This document shows, one piece after another, positions 26,589 to 35,299 of a stretch of 57,300 nt of DNA. Where the stretch lies: contig JAILJP010000016.1 of NCBI GenBank assembly GCA_024694625.1, positions 1-57,300 of the forward strand. The letters run 5' to 3'. The DNA comes from Lachnospiraceae bacterium. Its GTDB lineage: Bacteria; Bacillota; Clostridia; Lachnospirales; Lachnospiraceae. Both the position numbers and the translations under genes were made by a program. The notes under the pieces are model-generated. The model searched no databases and had not been told where the DNA came from. It worked only from the letters and a program-made list of their open reading frames with translations. The stretch's first letter is position 1. The number at the start of each line of letters is the position of its first letter.

Positions 26589-28133
26589 ATGGAACAACAA
26601 AAAAGCAGAACTGAATATTCCGCAAAGAACACTACCGTAGCGGTAGTGTCTCGTTTTGCTGCCATGGTTATGGGGTTTTTACTTCGTATTGTTTTTACCC
26701 ATACCCTAAGTGAAGAGTACGTTGGTGTAGATGGGCTTTTTACGGACATTATCAATATTTTGTCTTTGACAGAGCTGGGAGTGGGAGGCGCCATTACCTA
26801 TGCTTTGTACGGACCGATTCAAAGAAAAGATATAGAGACACAAAAGTCTTTGATGAGGTATTTTAAAAAATTCTATCATGTGGTGGCGTTGATTGTCTTA
26901 GGATTGGGTCTGGCGTTGATTCCCTTTTTTGATGTGTTGATGAAAGAGCAGCCCAATGTGGAGCATTTACTTCTTATTTATTTGCTGTATTTGTGTAACA
27001 GCGTCTTTAGTTATTTATTGATTTACAAAAAGACCCTTTTGGACGCCCATCAGCTTTCCTATATTGGGATTTTATATAAAACTGTGGGGTGGATGGTGAA
27101 AGATGTGGCACAGATTTTGGTGCTTCTTTATACCAAAAACTTTGTGCTTTATGTGGCATTGCTTTTGCTTTCCACATTGATTACCAACGTTTTGGTTTCC
27201 AGGCAGGCGGATGCCCACTATCCCTACTTAAAAGAAAAAGAGGTGCGCCCTTTGCCAAAGGAACAAAGGGATGAGATTCGAAAGAATATCAAAGCTATGC
27301 TGATGCACAAAATCGGAAATGTGGTGGTCAGCAACACGGACAATCTACTCCTTTCTGCCTTTGTGGGAATCGTAGCGGTAGGAAAGTATTCCAACTATTA
27401 CATGATTATTGGTTCTTTAAAAGACGTGATCCAACAGGTGTATCAGGGAATACTGGCCAGCGTTGGAAACCTGGGTGTCTCCGAGGAAAAGGAGCATATT
27501 CACAAGGTGTTTTTGGGAACCTTTTTTATCTGCCAGTGGCTGAGTGTACTGACATCCATTGGTATTTATGAAATCATCGATCCTTTTGTGGCTCTTTGTT
27601 TTGGAAAGCAATATGTCTTTGATTCTTTGACGGTGGTGATGCTTTCTGTGTGCTTTTTTGTTTCCGGTATGCGAAACGCTACTTTGGTATTTCGGGATTC
27701 TTTGGGATTGTTTTATTATGATCGCTACAAGGCGGTGGCAGAGGCAATTTGCAATTTGGTATTCTCTTTGATCTTTGTGCATTTCTTGGGGACGGCAGGA
27801 GTATTCTTGGGAACCATTGTATCTACCCTTCTTACATCCAGTTGGGTGGAACCCTATATTTTGTATAAGTATCGTTTGAAAGCTCCCGTCAAAGAATATT
27901 TTGGAAAATTTGTGCTTTATACACTGGTTGGTGTAGTCTGCTTTTTGTTTACCCATTTACTATGTAGAATGATGGAGGGATATTCTATAGGGGTTATTTT
28001 GTATCGTTTTATGGTATGCATGTTTGTGCCAAATGTCCTTATGGTTTTGGTTTATTTTCGAAAAAGTGAGTTCCGATACGTTGTGGAAAAGGGGCTTGTA
28101 ATTAGCAGGAAATATTGGAGAAAAAAGAATTGA
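26589..28133 (+). CDS. Polysaccharide flippase / MOP-family membrane protein
   Basis: The 514 residues contain about fourteen hydrophobic helices, and the start (TVAVVSRFAAMVMGFLLRIVFTHTLSEEYVGVDGLFTDI) is typical of Wzx-like oligosaccharide flippases. Such proteins move lipid-linked sugar units to the outer leaflet. Its presence beside PelG means this operon has two MOP-type transporters, one for the Pel synthase and another presumably for a lipid-linked unit made by the GT4 and GT2 enzymes. It starts 4 bases after the previous stop and overlaps the next gene by 19 bases. Confidence 0.88.
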   Translation: MEQQKSRTEYSAKNTTVAVVSRFAAMVMGFLLRIVFTHTLSEEYVGVDGLFTDIINILSLTELGVGGAITYALYGPIQRKDIETQKSLMRYFKKFYHVVALIVLGLGLALIPFFDVLMKEQPNVEHLLLIYLLYLCNSVFSYLLIYKKTLLDAHQLSYIGILYKTVGWMVKDVAQILVLLYTKNFVLYVALLLLSTLITNVLVSRQADAHYPYLKEKEVRPLPKEQRDEIRKNIKAMLMHKIGNVVVSNTDNLLLSAFVGIVAVGKYSNYYMIIGSLKDVIQQVYQGILASVGNLGVSEEKEHIHKVFLGTFFICQWLSVLTSIGIYEIIDPFVALCFGKQYVFDSLTVVMLSVCFFVSGMRNATLVFRDSLGLFYYDRYKAVAEAICNLVFSLIFVHFLGTAGVFLGTIVSTLLTSSWVEPYILYKYRLKAPVKEYFGKFVLYTLVGVVCFLFTHLLCRMMEGYSIGVILYRFMVCMFVPNVLMVLVYFRKSEFRYVVEKGLVISRKYWRKKN

Positions 28134-29353
28134 GTTTGACAAAAAATGAAACACTTTTTTTAAACTGCATAAGAGAGGGATTAAAAGACCGGCCCCAAGT
28201 GGTGGAGGAGCTGCGTCATTTAGATAGGGATGGGGCGTCCTATTTGTTTGAAGAGGGAAAGCGTCAGTCCCTGCTTCCGGTTTTATACGAAGGCATCCAA
28301 GGCAGTGTTTCCGAAGAAACAAAAGAAATCCTATACATGATATCCCAGTATGAACGGCCGAGAACCTTGGGAATGTATCATCTTTATGCCGAAATGAATC
28401 GTGCAGTAGAGGCTTTAAAGACGGCCGGCTTTTGTGTATGTGTGTTAAAGGGCCCTACCGTAGGTGCTTTTTATCCTATGGTGGAGTATCGAAAGTCCGG
28501 CGATATTGATTTGTGGCTAAAGGATGTAAAGGCTTTTGATGAAAGATTTGAAAAAGCGGCAGCAGTGTTAAATCAGCTGGGATATCAAAAAGATGAGAAG
28601 ATGGACAGCCGCTATCATATAGGATTTTGTAATTCTAAAGGACTGGAGATAGAGCTTCACATTGCCCTAACCGGTGAGTTTTCCAACAGACACTTAAACA
28701 GTGTGATGAAAGACTATACGGAATCACTGCGGGGGAAGGATTTTGCTACAGTAAAAGTGCTCAGTTATGAGTATCCTACCTTAGCCGGAGAGGATTTGAT
28801 TTTTTACAATCTTTTGCATATGCTTCAGCATTTTACCACCAAGGGATTTGGATGGAAGTTTATCTGTGACTGGAGTATGATGTTTCAAAAGAAACGCAGT
28901 TCCACGGAAGAAGTTGCCTTGTTTCATTTGCTGGAAGACTCTCATTTGTTGGATTTTGCAGAAGCGGTTTCTCTTTTGGCAGTAGATTTCTTGGGGCTGG
29001 AAAAGGAAAATGTAGCCTTTTTGATTTCCGGCGAAATTACAGAAGATGTGGTTTTGAATCTGGCAAAAGAGCTGTTTGTAGCAGGAGAGCTGGGACTAAA
29101 TAATAAAAATCGTATGCTTCGACCGGAGCGGGCCCATGTATTTGCACTGTTCAAACTGTTTCATCTTCAAATGAAAAAGAATTATCCTAAAGCTTCCAAA
29201 GTGTTTTTGTTTTGGATTGTGCTTTGGCCAGCAACATTGATTCGATTTATAAAAAACAATCACACCATTCGAAAGGTGTCTACAAAAGAGGTGTTACAGG
29301 AAGCGTTGAATCGAGGAAAGACTACGGAAAGTCTTCACTTGTATCGAAGATAG
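28115..29353 (+). CDS. Nucleotidyltransferase-fold protein (PF14907-like)
   Basis: The protein has 412 residues. The start is a TTG 5 bases after AGGAAAT, inside the flippase gene; no ATG start is close. The active-site pattern VLKGPTVGAFYP then YRKSGDIDLWLKD (around residues 108-132) is typical of the uncharacterised nucleotidyltransferase family, with the G[DS]xD metal motif and IELHIAL further on. Relatives are found in lasso-peptide clusters beside HPr-kinase-like enzymes, where they have been linked to sugar addition on a phosphorylated peptide. The HPr-kinase-like gene two positions downstream fits the same pairing. The substrate here is unknown. Confidence 0.8.
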   Translation: MEKKELSLTKNETLFLNCIREGLKDRPQVVEELRHLDRDGASYLFEEGKRQSLLPVLYEGIQGSVSEETKEILYMISQYERPRTLGMYHLYAEMNRAVEALKTAGFCVCVLKGPTVGAFYPMVEYRKSGDIDLWLKDVKAFDERFEKAAAVLNQLGYQKDEKMDSRYHIGFCNSKGLEIELHIALTGEFSNRHLNSVMKDYTESLRGKDFATVKVLSYEYPTLAGEDLIFYNLLHMLQHFTTKGFGWKFICDWSMMFQKKRSSTEEVALFHLLEDSHLLDFAEAVSLLAVDFLGLEKENVAFLISGEITEDVVLNLAKELFVAGELGLNNKNRMLRPERAHVFALFKLFHLQMKKNYPKASKVFLFWIVLWPATLIRFIKNNHTIRKVSTKEVLQEALNRGKTTESLHLYRR

Positions 29354-29390
29354 TGACGTGATTTTTTAGTGGTTTATTTGTAAATAGATT

Positions 29391-29837
29391 ATGATTGAAA
29401 AGAATTCGAAGGAAAAGATCGATATTTTAAAACTTTTAGAAGAGGGAAAAACAATTCAGATTATGCCGAGAGGATACAGCATGCATCCCCTTTTGGTTCC
29501 GGGTAGGGACAGTGCTATTTTGCGCCCTGTAAGAGATGAAGATGTTCGTCGTGGACAGGTGCTTTTGTTCCGTGGCAAGGGAGAGCTTTTGACCTTGCAT
29601 CGGGTTTGGAAGGTAACAAAGAAAGGTGTATACTTCGTGGGAGATAATCAGGTTCGGATCGAAGGCCCTATTCCGAGAGAAAAAATTTATGCCACTATGT
29701 GTGGCTATGTCCGAAAGGGCAAAGAACATGACACAAAAGAATTTTTCTATACATGTATTACCGGGATTTGGCTTTTTCTTCGACCGGTACGGTTTTGGAT
29801 TTCTAAACCAATTGCGAAACTAAGGGGACATATATGA
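29391..29837 (+). CDS. S24/S26-like signal peptidase (Ser-His type)
   Basis: The 148 residues carry the S26 boxes. Ser30 in RGYSMHPLL is the nucleophile, LLTLHRVWKV puts His70 where bacterial leader peptidases have Lys (as in SipW/ER-type enzymes), and VGDNQ follows. There is no N-terminal membrane helix; a hydrophobic stretch near residues 117-135 may anchor it from the C-terminal side. That arrangement would leave the catalytic domain cytosolic, unlike a Sec signal peptidase. It lies between the nucleotidyltransferase and the PqqD-kinase genes, which suggests that it cleaves a peptide substrate of this module, for example at VYA|ASG. Confidence 0.8.
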   Translation: MIEKNSKEKIDILKLLEEGKTIQIMPRGYSMHPLLVPGRDSAILRPVRDEDVRRGQVLLFRGKGELLTLHRVWKVTKKGVYFVGDNQVRIEGPIPREKIYATMCGYVRKGKEHDTKEFFYTCITGIWLFLRPVRFWISKPIAKLRGHI

Positions 29838-31000
29838 ATTTCAAATTAGAGAAAAACTTCACATCTGAACTAATAGAGGGGGAGACCTATATTTTACCCT
29901 ATGGCCAAAACATTGCCATGCACAAAAAGGGCGTGAGACTGAATCCCACCGGAGAGTTTTTGTGGAGTCTCATGGAAAAAACAGAAGATTATTTTGAAAT
30001 ATTGCAGTCTTTTTACCGGCATTATGATGCGGCGGATGGAAACGAGCGTCAGATGTTAAAAAAGGACTTTGACGAGTTTTTAAATATCTTAAAGGCTCAC
30101 GGTATTATAAGGGATTTAGATGAGGAACAGTCTACGTTTTCCGAAGAAAACACCTTGTTTTCCATTGGGGGAATTGGTATATCCTGTTTTATTCCCAAAG
30201 AGTATATTCATGAGAACCTTTTGGATTTTCAGTGCGAAGAAAATGAACGGCACAGTATTTCTGTTTATTTAAAATCTTTTCAGAATGAGCAGCTTTTAGA
30301 TGGAGAAGTATTGGTTCGTACAGATGAACTGATTATTATAAAAAAAGATAATCTTTTGGTATTTGATTATAAGACGAATCAAATCGTAAAAGAGCTTTCC
30401 TTTGATATCCTGACCAAAAAGGTGGATATTCGTATTTTGTCAAAGAAAGACATGGACACTGCAAAAGAGGAGATTTTCTTTGCTATTCGAAATGCGTTTT
30501 TATACTATGCAGCAAAGCATCATCGCTTCGCTGTGCATTCAGCGTCTTTGGTGTATCAGGATAAGGTGTGGCTGTTTTCCGGCCGCTCCGGAGTAGGAAA
30601 ATCTACACATACAAACCTTTGGAAAGAGATGTATAAGGTCTCTGATTTTAACGGAGATTTAAACCTGGTAGGGGTAGAAGAGGGACGTGCTTATGTCTAC
30701 GGTTTGCCCTGGTGTGGTACCTCTGGTATTTACAGTACAGGGAAAAAGCCCCTTGGTGGAATTGTATTTTTGTCTCAGGGAGAAAAAGATGAATTGTTGC
30801 CTATGAGCAAAAGTGAAAAGCCCTTATATTTGATGCAACGGATGATTTCTCCGGCTTGGACCAAAGAACAGTTGGAAAGAAATTTAGATGCGTCCAGACA
30901 TTTGGTGGATGCAGGTATTGGAGTATGGAAATTGAGCTGCACGAAAAACAAAAGTGCAGCTGAATATATGAAAAAGGAACTGGATCAGTGGAATTCATAA
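29834..31000 (+). CDS. PqqD domain fused to HPr-kinase-like domain
   Basis: The protein has 388 residues and is coupled to the upstream peptidase gene by ATGA. Residues about 1-100 match PqqD-type recognition elements (GVRLNPTGEFLWSLMEKTED, then two helices). Residues about 205-388 resemble the C-terminal domain of HPr kinase: HSASL, the P-loop GRSGVGKST at 250-258, FNGDLNLV and GLPWCGTSGIYSTGKKPLGGIVFL. HPr-kinase-like enzymes of lasso-peptide clusters phosphorylate a peptide serine or carboxyl-terminal residue. A fusion with a leader-binding domain makes peptide phosphorylation the simplest reading. The middle part (100-205) is beta-rich and unassigned. Confidence 0.82.
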   Translation: MNFKLEKNFTSELIEGETYILPYGQNIAMHKKGVRLNPTGEFLWSLMEKTEDYFEILQSFYRHYDAADGNERQMLKKDFDEFLNILKAHGIIRDLDEEQSTFSEENTLFSIGGIGISCFIPKEYIHENLLDFQCEENERHSISVYLKSFQNEQLLDGEVLVRTDELIIIKKDNLLVFDYKTNQIVKELSFDILTKKVDIRILSKKDMDTAKEEIFFAIRNAFLYYAAKHHRFAVHSASLVYQDKVWLFSGRSGVGKSTHTNLWKEMYKVSDFNGDLNLVGVEEGRAYVYGLPWCGTSGIYSTGKKPLGGIVFLSQGEKDELLPMSKSEKPLYLMQRMISPAWTKEQLERNLDASRHLVDAGIGVWKLSCTKNKSAAEYMKKELDQWNS

Positions 31001-32763
31001 AGAAGTTTATTAACAAGTGGATAGATGGGAGCATTGACAAGGTAATTTCCGAAATCAAGTGGATTTATTTGTATGCAAAAAAGTACTGGATGGCTATGAT
31101 TTTCTATACAGCAATCGGCCTGGTTGGTACTTTGGTTTCCTTTGGAACTTCCCTTGTGTCCAAGGATTTGATTGATATTATTACCGGTCATCAGGCAGGA
31201 GAAGTGGTAAAGTATTTTGCTATGACCATAGGTCTTGCAGTGGGAGGCATGGCATTTTCTCAGTTGTCCGGCTATTTAAATATGATCATCTCTTTAAAAG
31301 TTGACAATGAAATCCGGGGAGAAATCTTTGAAAAGATTTTGGTCACAGACTGGGAAAGCATCACAGAGTATCACAGTGGAGATCTTTTAACCAGATGGAG
31401 TTCTGACACCTCAAATATCTCTTCCGGGGTTTTAAACTATATTCCAAATGCGATTATTTATTTCTTTAAGTTTTTTGGCTCTTTGGCCATAGTTTTATAT
31501 TATGATCCTACCTTTGCTATCTTTGCACTTTTAGGAACGCCGGTTAGTTTGATTATGTCCCGCACCCTTATGAAGCGCATGCGAAATAACAATGACCGAT
31601 CTGCGAAAATGAATGCCAAGATGAGTGGCTTTAACCAGGAGACTTTTGTAAATATCCAAACCATTAAGGCCTTTGATCTTGTGGAGTTGTACGGACGATA
31701 CTTAAAACAACTTCAGCAGGATTATTTGGATATGAAAATTGATTTCCAGAAGCTTTCCATTAAGACTTCTGTTCTAATGTCACTGGTGGGAATGGTAGTT
31801 TCTTACAGCTGTTATGGTTGGGGAATCTATCGTGTGTTTAGCGGAGCTATCTCCTACGGTACCATGACGCTGTTTATCAGTATGTCCGGAAATCTTACCG
31901 GTGCACTAAATTCATTGGTTTCCCTTGTGCCCGGAGCCATATCTTTAACCACATCAGCCAGACGACTAATGGATATTGTGGAAATGCCCCAGGAGGATTA
32001 TTCCAAGAGGGCAGAAGCGGATGCTTATGAAAAAGCCCACAGAGCGGAAGGAATCAGCGTGGAATTGAAAGATGTGGATTATACCTATCACACCGGAACA
32101 GAGGTGTTTCGGGGAGCATCTTTTGAAGCTCATCCCCATGAAATCGTTGCTTTGGTAGGACCATCCGGGGAAGGAAAGACCACTCTTTTAAGACTTCTTT
32201 TGGCACTGTTAAAGCCAAAGGCCGGGAAAGAGTATCTCTATGGTGGAAGTCGAAGAGCTTCTGGGGATGAGGGGATTGAACTGGCACCCTTTTCCAGACA
32301 GTTCTTTGCTTACGTTCCCCAGGGAAACACCATGTTTTCCGGAACTATTGCGGAGAACCTTCGCAAGGTAAAAGAAGACGCCTCTGATGAAGAACTAAAG
32401 ACTGCCTTGGAAATGGCCTGCGCCTGGGAGTTTGTTGAAAAGCTTCCTCATGGTATGGAAACGAAACTTCATGAAAGAGGAGGGGGCTTATCAGAGGGAC
32501 AAAACCAAAGACTGTCTATTGCCAGAGCGATTCTTCGAAAAGCACCCATATTGCTTTTGGATGAAGCTACTTCTGCATTGGACGTGGAGACGGAAAGAAG
32601 AGTGCTAAAGAATATTATGGCAGATACCTATCCCAGAACCTGCATTGTGACCACTCATCGTCCCACAGTCCTTACGATGTGTAACAGAGTCTATGGAATT
32701 CGGGATATGAAGTGTCAAGTGCTGACGGAAGAAGAAATCCGCCAGAGAATCGAAGAATTCTAG
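30988..32763 (+). CDS. ABC exporter (fused membrane and ATPase domains)
   Basis: The start is GTG at 30988, overlapping the kinase gene by 13 bases, with AAGGA upstream. Of 591 residues, about 25-310 form the six-helix exporter domain and 340-591 the ATPase: Walker A GPSGEGKTT from residue 391, signature LSEGQ from 501 and Walker B LLLDE ending at Glu526. There is no N-terminal C39 peptidase domain, so leader removal would need another enzyme; the S26-like peptidase is the obvious candidate. It is the last gene of the operon. The signature has Glu in place of the usual second Gly. Peptide or small-protein export is inferred from context. Confidence 0.9.
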   Translation: MEFIKKFINKWIDGSIDKVISEIKWIYLYAKKYWMAMIFYTAIGLVGTLVSFGTSLVSKDLIDIITGHQAGEVVKYFAMTIGLAVGGMAFSQLSGYLNMIISLKVDNEIRGEIFEKILVTDWESITEYHSGDLLTRWSSDTSNISSGVLNYIPNAIIYFFKFFGSLAIVLYYDPTFAIFALLGTPVSLIMSRTLMKRMRNNNDRSAKMNAKMSGFNQETFVNIQTIKAFDLVELYGRYLKQLQQDYLDMKIDFQKLSIKTSVLMSLVGMVVSYSCYGWGIYRVFSGAISYGTMTLFISMSGNLTGALNSLVSLVPGAISLTTSARRLMDIVEMPQEDYSKRAEADAYEKAHRAEGISVELKDVDYTYHTGTEVFRGASFEAHPHEIVALVGPSGEGKTTLLRLLLALLKPKAGKEYLYGGSRRASGDEGIELAPFSRQFFAYVPQGNTMFSGTIAENLRKVKEDASDEELKTALEMACAWEFVEKLPHGMETKLHERGGGLSEGQNQRLSIARAILRKAPILLLDEATSALDVETERRVLKNIMADTYPRTCIVTTHRPTVLTMCNRVYGIRDMKCQVLTEEEIRQRIEEF

Positions 32764-32770
32764 CATCTAA

Positions 32771-32798
32771 AAAGACGGAGGTGAAAACCTCCGTCTTT
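32771..32798. terminator. Terminator closing the Pel operon
   Basis: A perfect 12-bp stem (AAAGACGGAGGT / ACCTCCGTCTTT) with a GAAA loop. It is symmetrical enough to serve the convergent gene at 32810-33214 as well. It marks the end of a 21.6 kb run without another obvious terminator. Confidence 0.85.
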
Positions 32799-32809
32799 GC
32801 GTTTGAATA

Positions 32810-33214
32810 TTAGTATTGTTTTGCTCTGTCTTCTATCCAGACATTTGTAATAGCAAGTCCCGGATCAGATTCTACTATAAGATCGCCAAATCCAATGTTG
32901 TCGGTGTGGTTGTTCCAATAAGTCAAGCCAATTGCAAGACTAGTAGTGCCATCACCACTTTCCAAATTAGCACCATTACCGTTGCAACTTTTGTAAACAA
33001 CAGCCTGGTTAAATGTAATGTGTAAGCACTGATTGTTGGCAGAGTTGTGATCCGTAGCATGTTTGGCATCAACTTGGATTCGATAATCACCGCGTCCGGT
33101 TTCCGGAGACTGGTGGATGTTAGCAGTAGTGGTATAGCAATCACCGGATGCTGCATAAACACCTTCGGCAAGCTCATGATTTGTAAGGACGATCGGTCTC
33201 TCATAATTTCTCAT
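32810..33214 (-). CDS. Leader-bearing small protein with EGVYAASG motif, function unknown
   Basis: This 134-residue protein follows AGGAGAAATGTT and an ATG. Residues 1-24 (MRNYERPIV to LAEGVYAASG) match the protein at 1892-2254 at 15 positions. There is no signal peptide. The rest is polar and beta-rich, with His, Asn and aromatic residues (YRIQVDAKH, HITFNQAVV, IGLTYWNNHTDN), consistent with a small beta-sandwich such as a carbohydrate-binding or adhesive module; it has three cysteines. It lies tail to tail with the ABC exporter of the peptide-modification module, making it the best candidate cargo. No named family was recognised. Confidence 0.8.
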   Translation of the reverse strand: MRNYERPIVLTNHELAEGVYAASGDCYTTTANIHQSPETGRGDYRIQVDAKHATDHNSANNQCLHITFNQAVVYKSCNGNGANLESGDGTTSLAIGLTYWNNHTDNIGFGDLIVESDPGLAITNVWIEDRAKQY

Positions 33215-33273
33215 AACATTTCTCCTGTTTCCTTATTGTGAATACCTTCGGTGTGTAAATACACTCCTAGCAT

Positions 33274-33302
33274 AGAATAACGCTAGTTATTTTTTGCGTC
33301 AA
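33274..33302 (-). promoter_or_regulatory. Promoter of the EGVYAASG gene
   Basis: On the minus strand: TTGACG, 17 nt, TATTCT, about 60 nt upstream of the ATG. The -35 matches consensus at five of six positions. Confidence 0.55.
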
Positions 33303-33351
33303 GGTAAAATACCCAAATAATTCTATCTGTGTATGAAACTTATACAATTTT

Positions 33352-33360
33352 TGCTATAAT
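33352..33360 (+). promoter_or_regulatory. Extended -10 promoter for the small membrane protein gene
   Basis: TGCTATAAT (TG-N-TATAAT), 66 nt upstream of the ATG at 33426; no clear -35. It is the same nonamer as that upstream of pyrE. Confidence 0.55.
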
Positions 33361-33425
33361 GGTTTTGTTTTTTGAATTCGATAGAATGAAATTTAGAAAT
33401 AAAGATAAGAACGAGGAGATATTTT

Positions 33426-33785
33426 ATGAACTTTGATATTATGAAAATTTTTGATGTGATTATTCTGGCTTTGGGCGTTTATATTGCTTTTTGTGCTACT
33501 CGTTTAAAAAGCAATAATGTGCCGGCTACATTAATTCCGCCGGAACTTCTGAAAAAGTGTAGAAATGTGGAAGGGCTTTGCACAAGACTGTTTGGCCCAA
33601 CCTGTTTATTTGCCTTTGTATCACTTTTGTACGGAGTTTACAGTTCTATATTTGATTTCCAGCTGGTAACAGTAACATCTCAAGTGAATTCCATTATTAA
33701 TGTTGCGCTTATTCTTTTGTTTATTGTAGGATGGGTTTATTTTTCCTATGTGCTTAGAAAAGCTACAGAAGAATTCTGCGGATAA
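33426..33785 (+). CDS. Small membrane protein of unknown function
   Basis: The 119 residues contain three hydrophobic segments (about 8-24, 57-77 and 88-108). A conserved-looking cytosolic or external segment PPELLKKCRNVEGLCTRLFGP lies between the first two. Two cysteines sit there, about seven residues apart. It has an AGGAG ribosome site and its own extended -10 promoter, and looks monocistronic because gltA has a separate promoter just after it. I recognise no family; a small-molecule or envelope role would be a guess. Confidence 0.75.
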   Translation: MNFDIMKIFDVIILALGVYIAFCATRLKSNNVPATLIPPELLKKCRNVEGLCTRLFGPTCLFAFVSLLYGVYSSIFDFQLVTVTSQVNSIINVALILLFIVGWVYFSYVLRKATEEFCG

Positions 33786-33792
33786 TTAGATT

Positions 33793-33821
33793 TTGAGTTA
33801 TCCCTTAAATTATGGTAAAAT
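33793..33821 (+). promoter_or_regulatory. Promoter of citrate synthase gene
   Basis: TTGAGT, 17 nt, TAAAAT, with TGG just before the -10 (extended). It lies about 88 nt upstream of the ATG at 33909. Confidence 0.6.
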
Positions 33822-33908
33822 CAATGATTGTATTGTGAATATGCCCATGTGTGGCTTTACAATATAGGAAAAAGGAAAAGATGAAAAATATTTAAGGAGG
33901 TGGCTGAC

Positions 33909-35273
33909 ATGCCAGGTGTATCTTTTAATAAAATCACCCCCGAAATTGAGAAACTAGCCGGCTACACAAAAGAAGCATCAAAGATTGATCCTAATCTTTA
34001 CACAGAATTTGACGTTAAACGCGGTCTTCGTGATTTAAACGGAAAAGGTGTGCTGGTAGGAATTACAAACATTTCAGAAATCAACTCCATGAGAGAAGTA
34101 GACGGAAAGCGCGTTCCCATTGACGGCGAGCTTTATTACCGTGGCTACAATGTTCAGGATATCGTTAAAAAACAGGCACCCGGATTTCACTTTGGTTTCG
34201 AAGAAATCACTTACCTGTTGTTATTTGGAAAACTTCCTTCACAGGAAGAACTTAATTCTTTCTGCAAGATGCTTGCAGGATATCGTACACTTCCCAAAAA
34301 CTTTGTAAGAGATACGATTATGAAGCGATCTTCCAAAGATATGATGAATACATTGGCACGAAGCGTTTTATCCCTTTATGCCTATGATGAGAATCCCGAT
34401 GACACTTCAGAAGAAAACGTGTTGCGTCAGTGCTTGCAGCTGATTGCCATGTTTCCTCTTTTATCAGTATATGGATATCAGTCCTACCGTTACTATTCAA
34501 AACAGGATTCTTTGATTATTCACAGACCTAGGGCGGACTATTCCACAGCAGAAAACATTTTACATTGCTTAAGAGACGATTCAAAGTTCACTCCATTGGA
34601 AGCAAAACTTTTGGATGTAGCACTGATTTTGCATGCTGAACACGGTGGTGGTAACAACTCTACATTTACCACACATTTGGTTTCCTCTTCCGGAACTGAT
34701 ACCTATTCCGCTATAGCCGCAGCCCTTGGTTCTTTAAAGGGACCTAGACATGGTGGTGCCAATATTAAAGTGGTAAATATGTTTGCCGACATGAAGAAAA
34801 AGGTAAAGGACTGGGAATCTGAGGAAGAAGTAGCTGCTTATTTGAAGGCACTTTTGAACAAGGAAGCATTTGACAATGCCGGATTGATTTATGGTATGGG
34901 ACATGCGGTTTATTCCATTTCCGATCCCCGAGCAGTTACCTTCCGTAAGTTCGTTGAGGATTTGGCTGTAGAAAAAGGATTTGAAAAAGAGTTTGCACTT
35001 TATGCTTTGGTAGAAAAGTTGGCACCTCAAATCATTGCTGAGGAGCGAAAGATGTACAAAGGTGTTTCTCCCAACGTGGATTTCTACTCAGGATTTGTTT
35101 ATCAAATGTTGGGACTTCCCAAAGAGCTTTATACACCTATTTTTGCGATTGCCAGAATCTCAGGATGGTCTGCTCATCGTATGGAAGAAATTTGTGGTCA
35201 TAATAAAATCATGCGTCCCGCTTATATGATGCAGGGAACCCATATGGACTACAAGCCCATCACAGAGAGATAA
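33909..35273 (+). CDS. gltA: Citrate synthase
   Basis: The ATG at 33909 (MPGVSFNKITPEIE) is chosen because AGGAGG lies 8 bases upstream; an in-frame GTG exists at 33900. The 454-residue protein has the catalytic triad context of citrate synthase: His in LHAEHGGGNNSTFTTH, His in LKGPRHGGANIKVV and Asp in SPNVDFYSGFVYQMLG. It condenses acetyl-CoA with oxaloacetate in the cytoplasm, probably to supply 2-oxoglutarate for glutamate in this anaerobe. The N-terminal extension of about 60 residues is typical of the clostridial form. No aconitase or isocitrate dehydrogenase gene is adjacent. Confidence 0.96.
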   Translation: MPGVSFNKITPEIEKLAGYTKEASKIDPNLYTEFDVKRGLRDLNGKGVLVGITNISEINSMREVDGKRVPIDGELYYRGYNVQDIVKKQAPGFHFGFEEITYLLLFGKLPSQEELNSFCKMLAGYRTLPKNFVRDTIMKRSSKDMMNTLARSVLSLYAYDENPDDTSEENVLRQCLQLIAMFPLLSVYGYQSYRYYSKQDSLIIHRPRADYSTAENILHCLRDDSKFTPLEAKLLDVALILHAEHGGGNNSTFTTHLVSSSGTDTYSAIAAALGSLKGPRHGGANIKVVNMFADMKKKVKDWESEEEVAAYLKALLNKEAFDNAGLIYGMGHAVYSISDPRAVTFRKFVEDLAVEKGFEKEFALYALVEKLAPQIIAEERKMYKGVSPNVDFYSGFVYQMLGLPKELYTPIFAIARISGWSAHRMEEICGHNKIMRPAYMMQGTHMDYKPITER

Positions 35274-35299
35274 TCTTTGTTTAAAACAAAATAGGAATG

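Noticed and set aside
30988-32763. C39 (double-glycine) peptidase-containing bacteriocin transporter
   Set aside because: The protein starts directly with the exporter membrane domain; no Cys-His peptidase domain is present.
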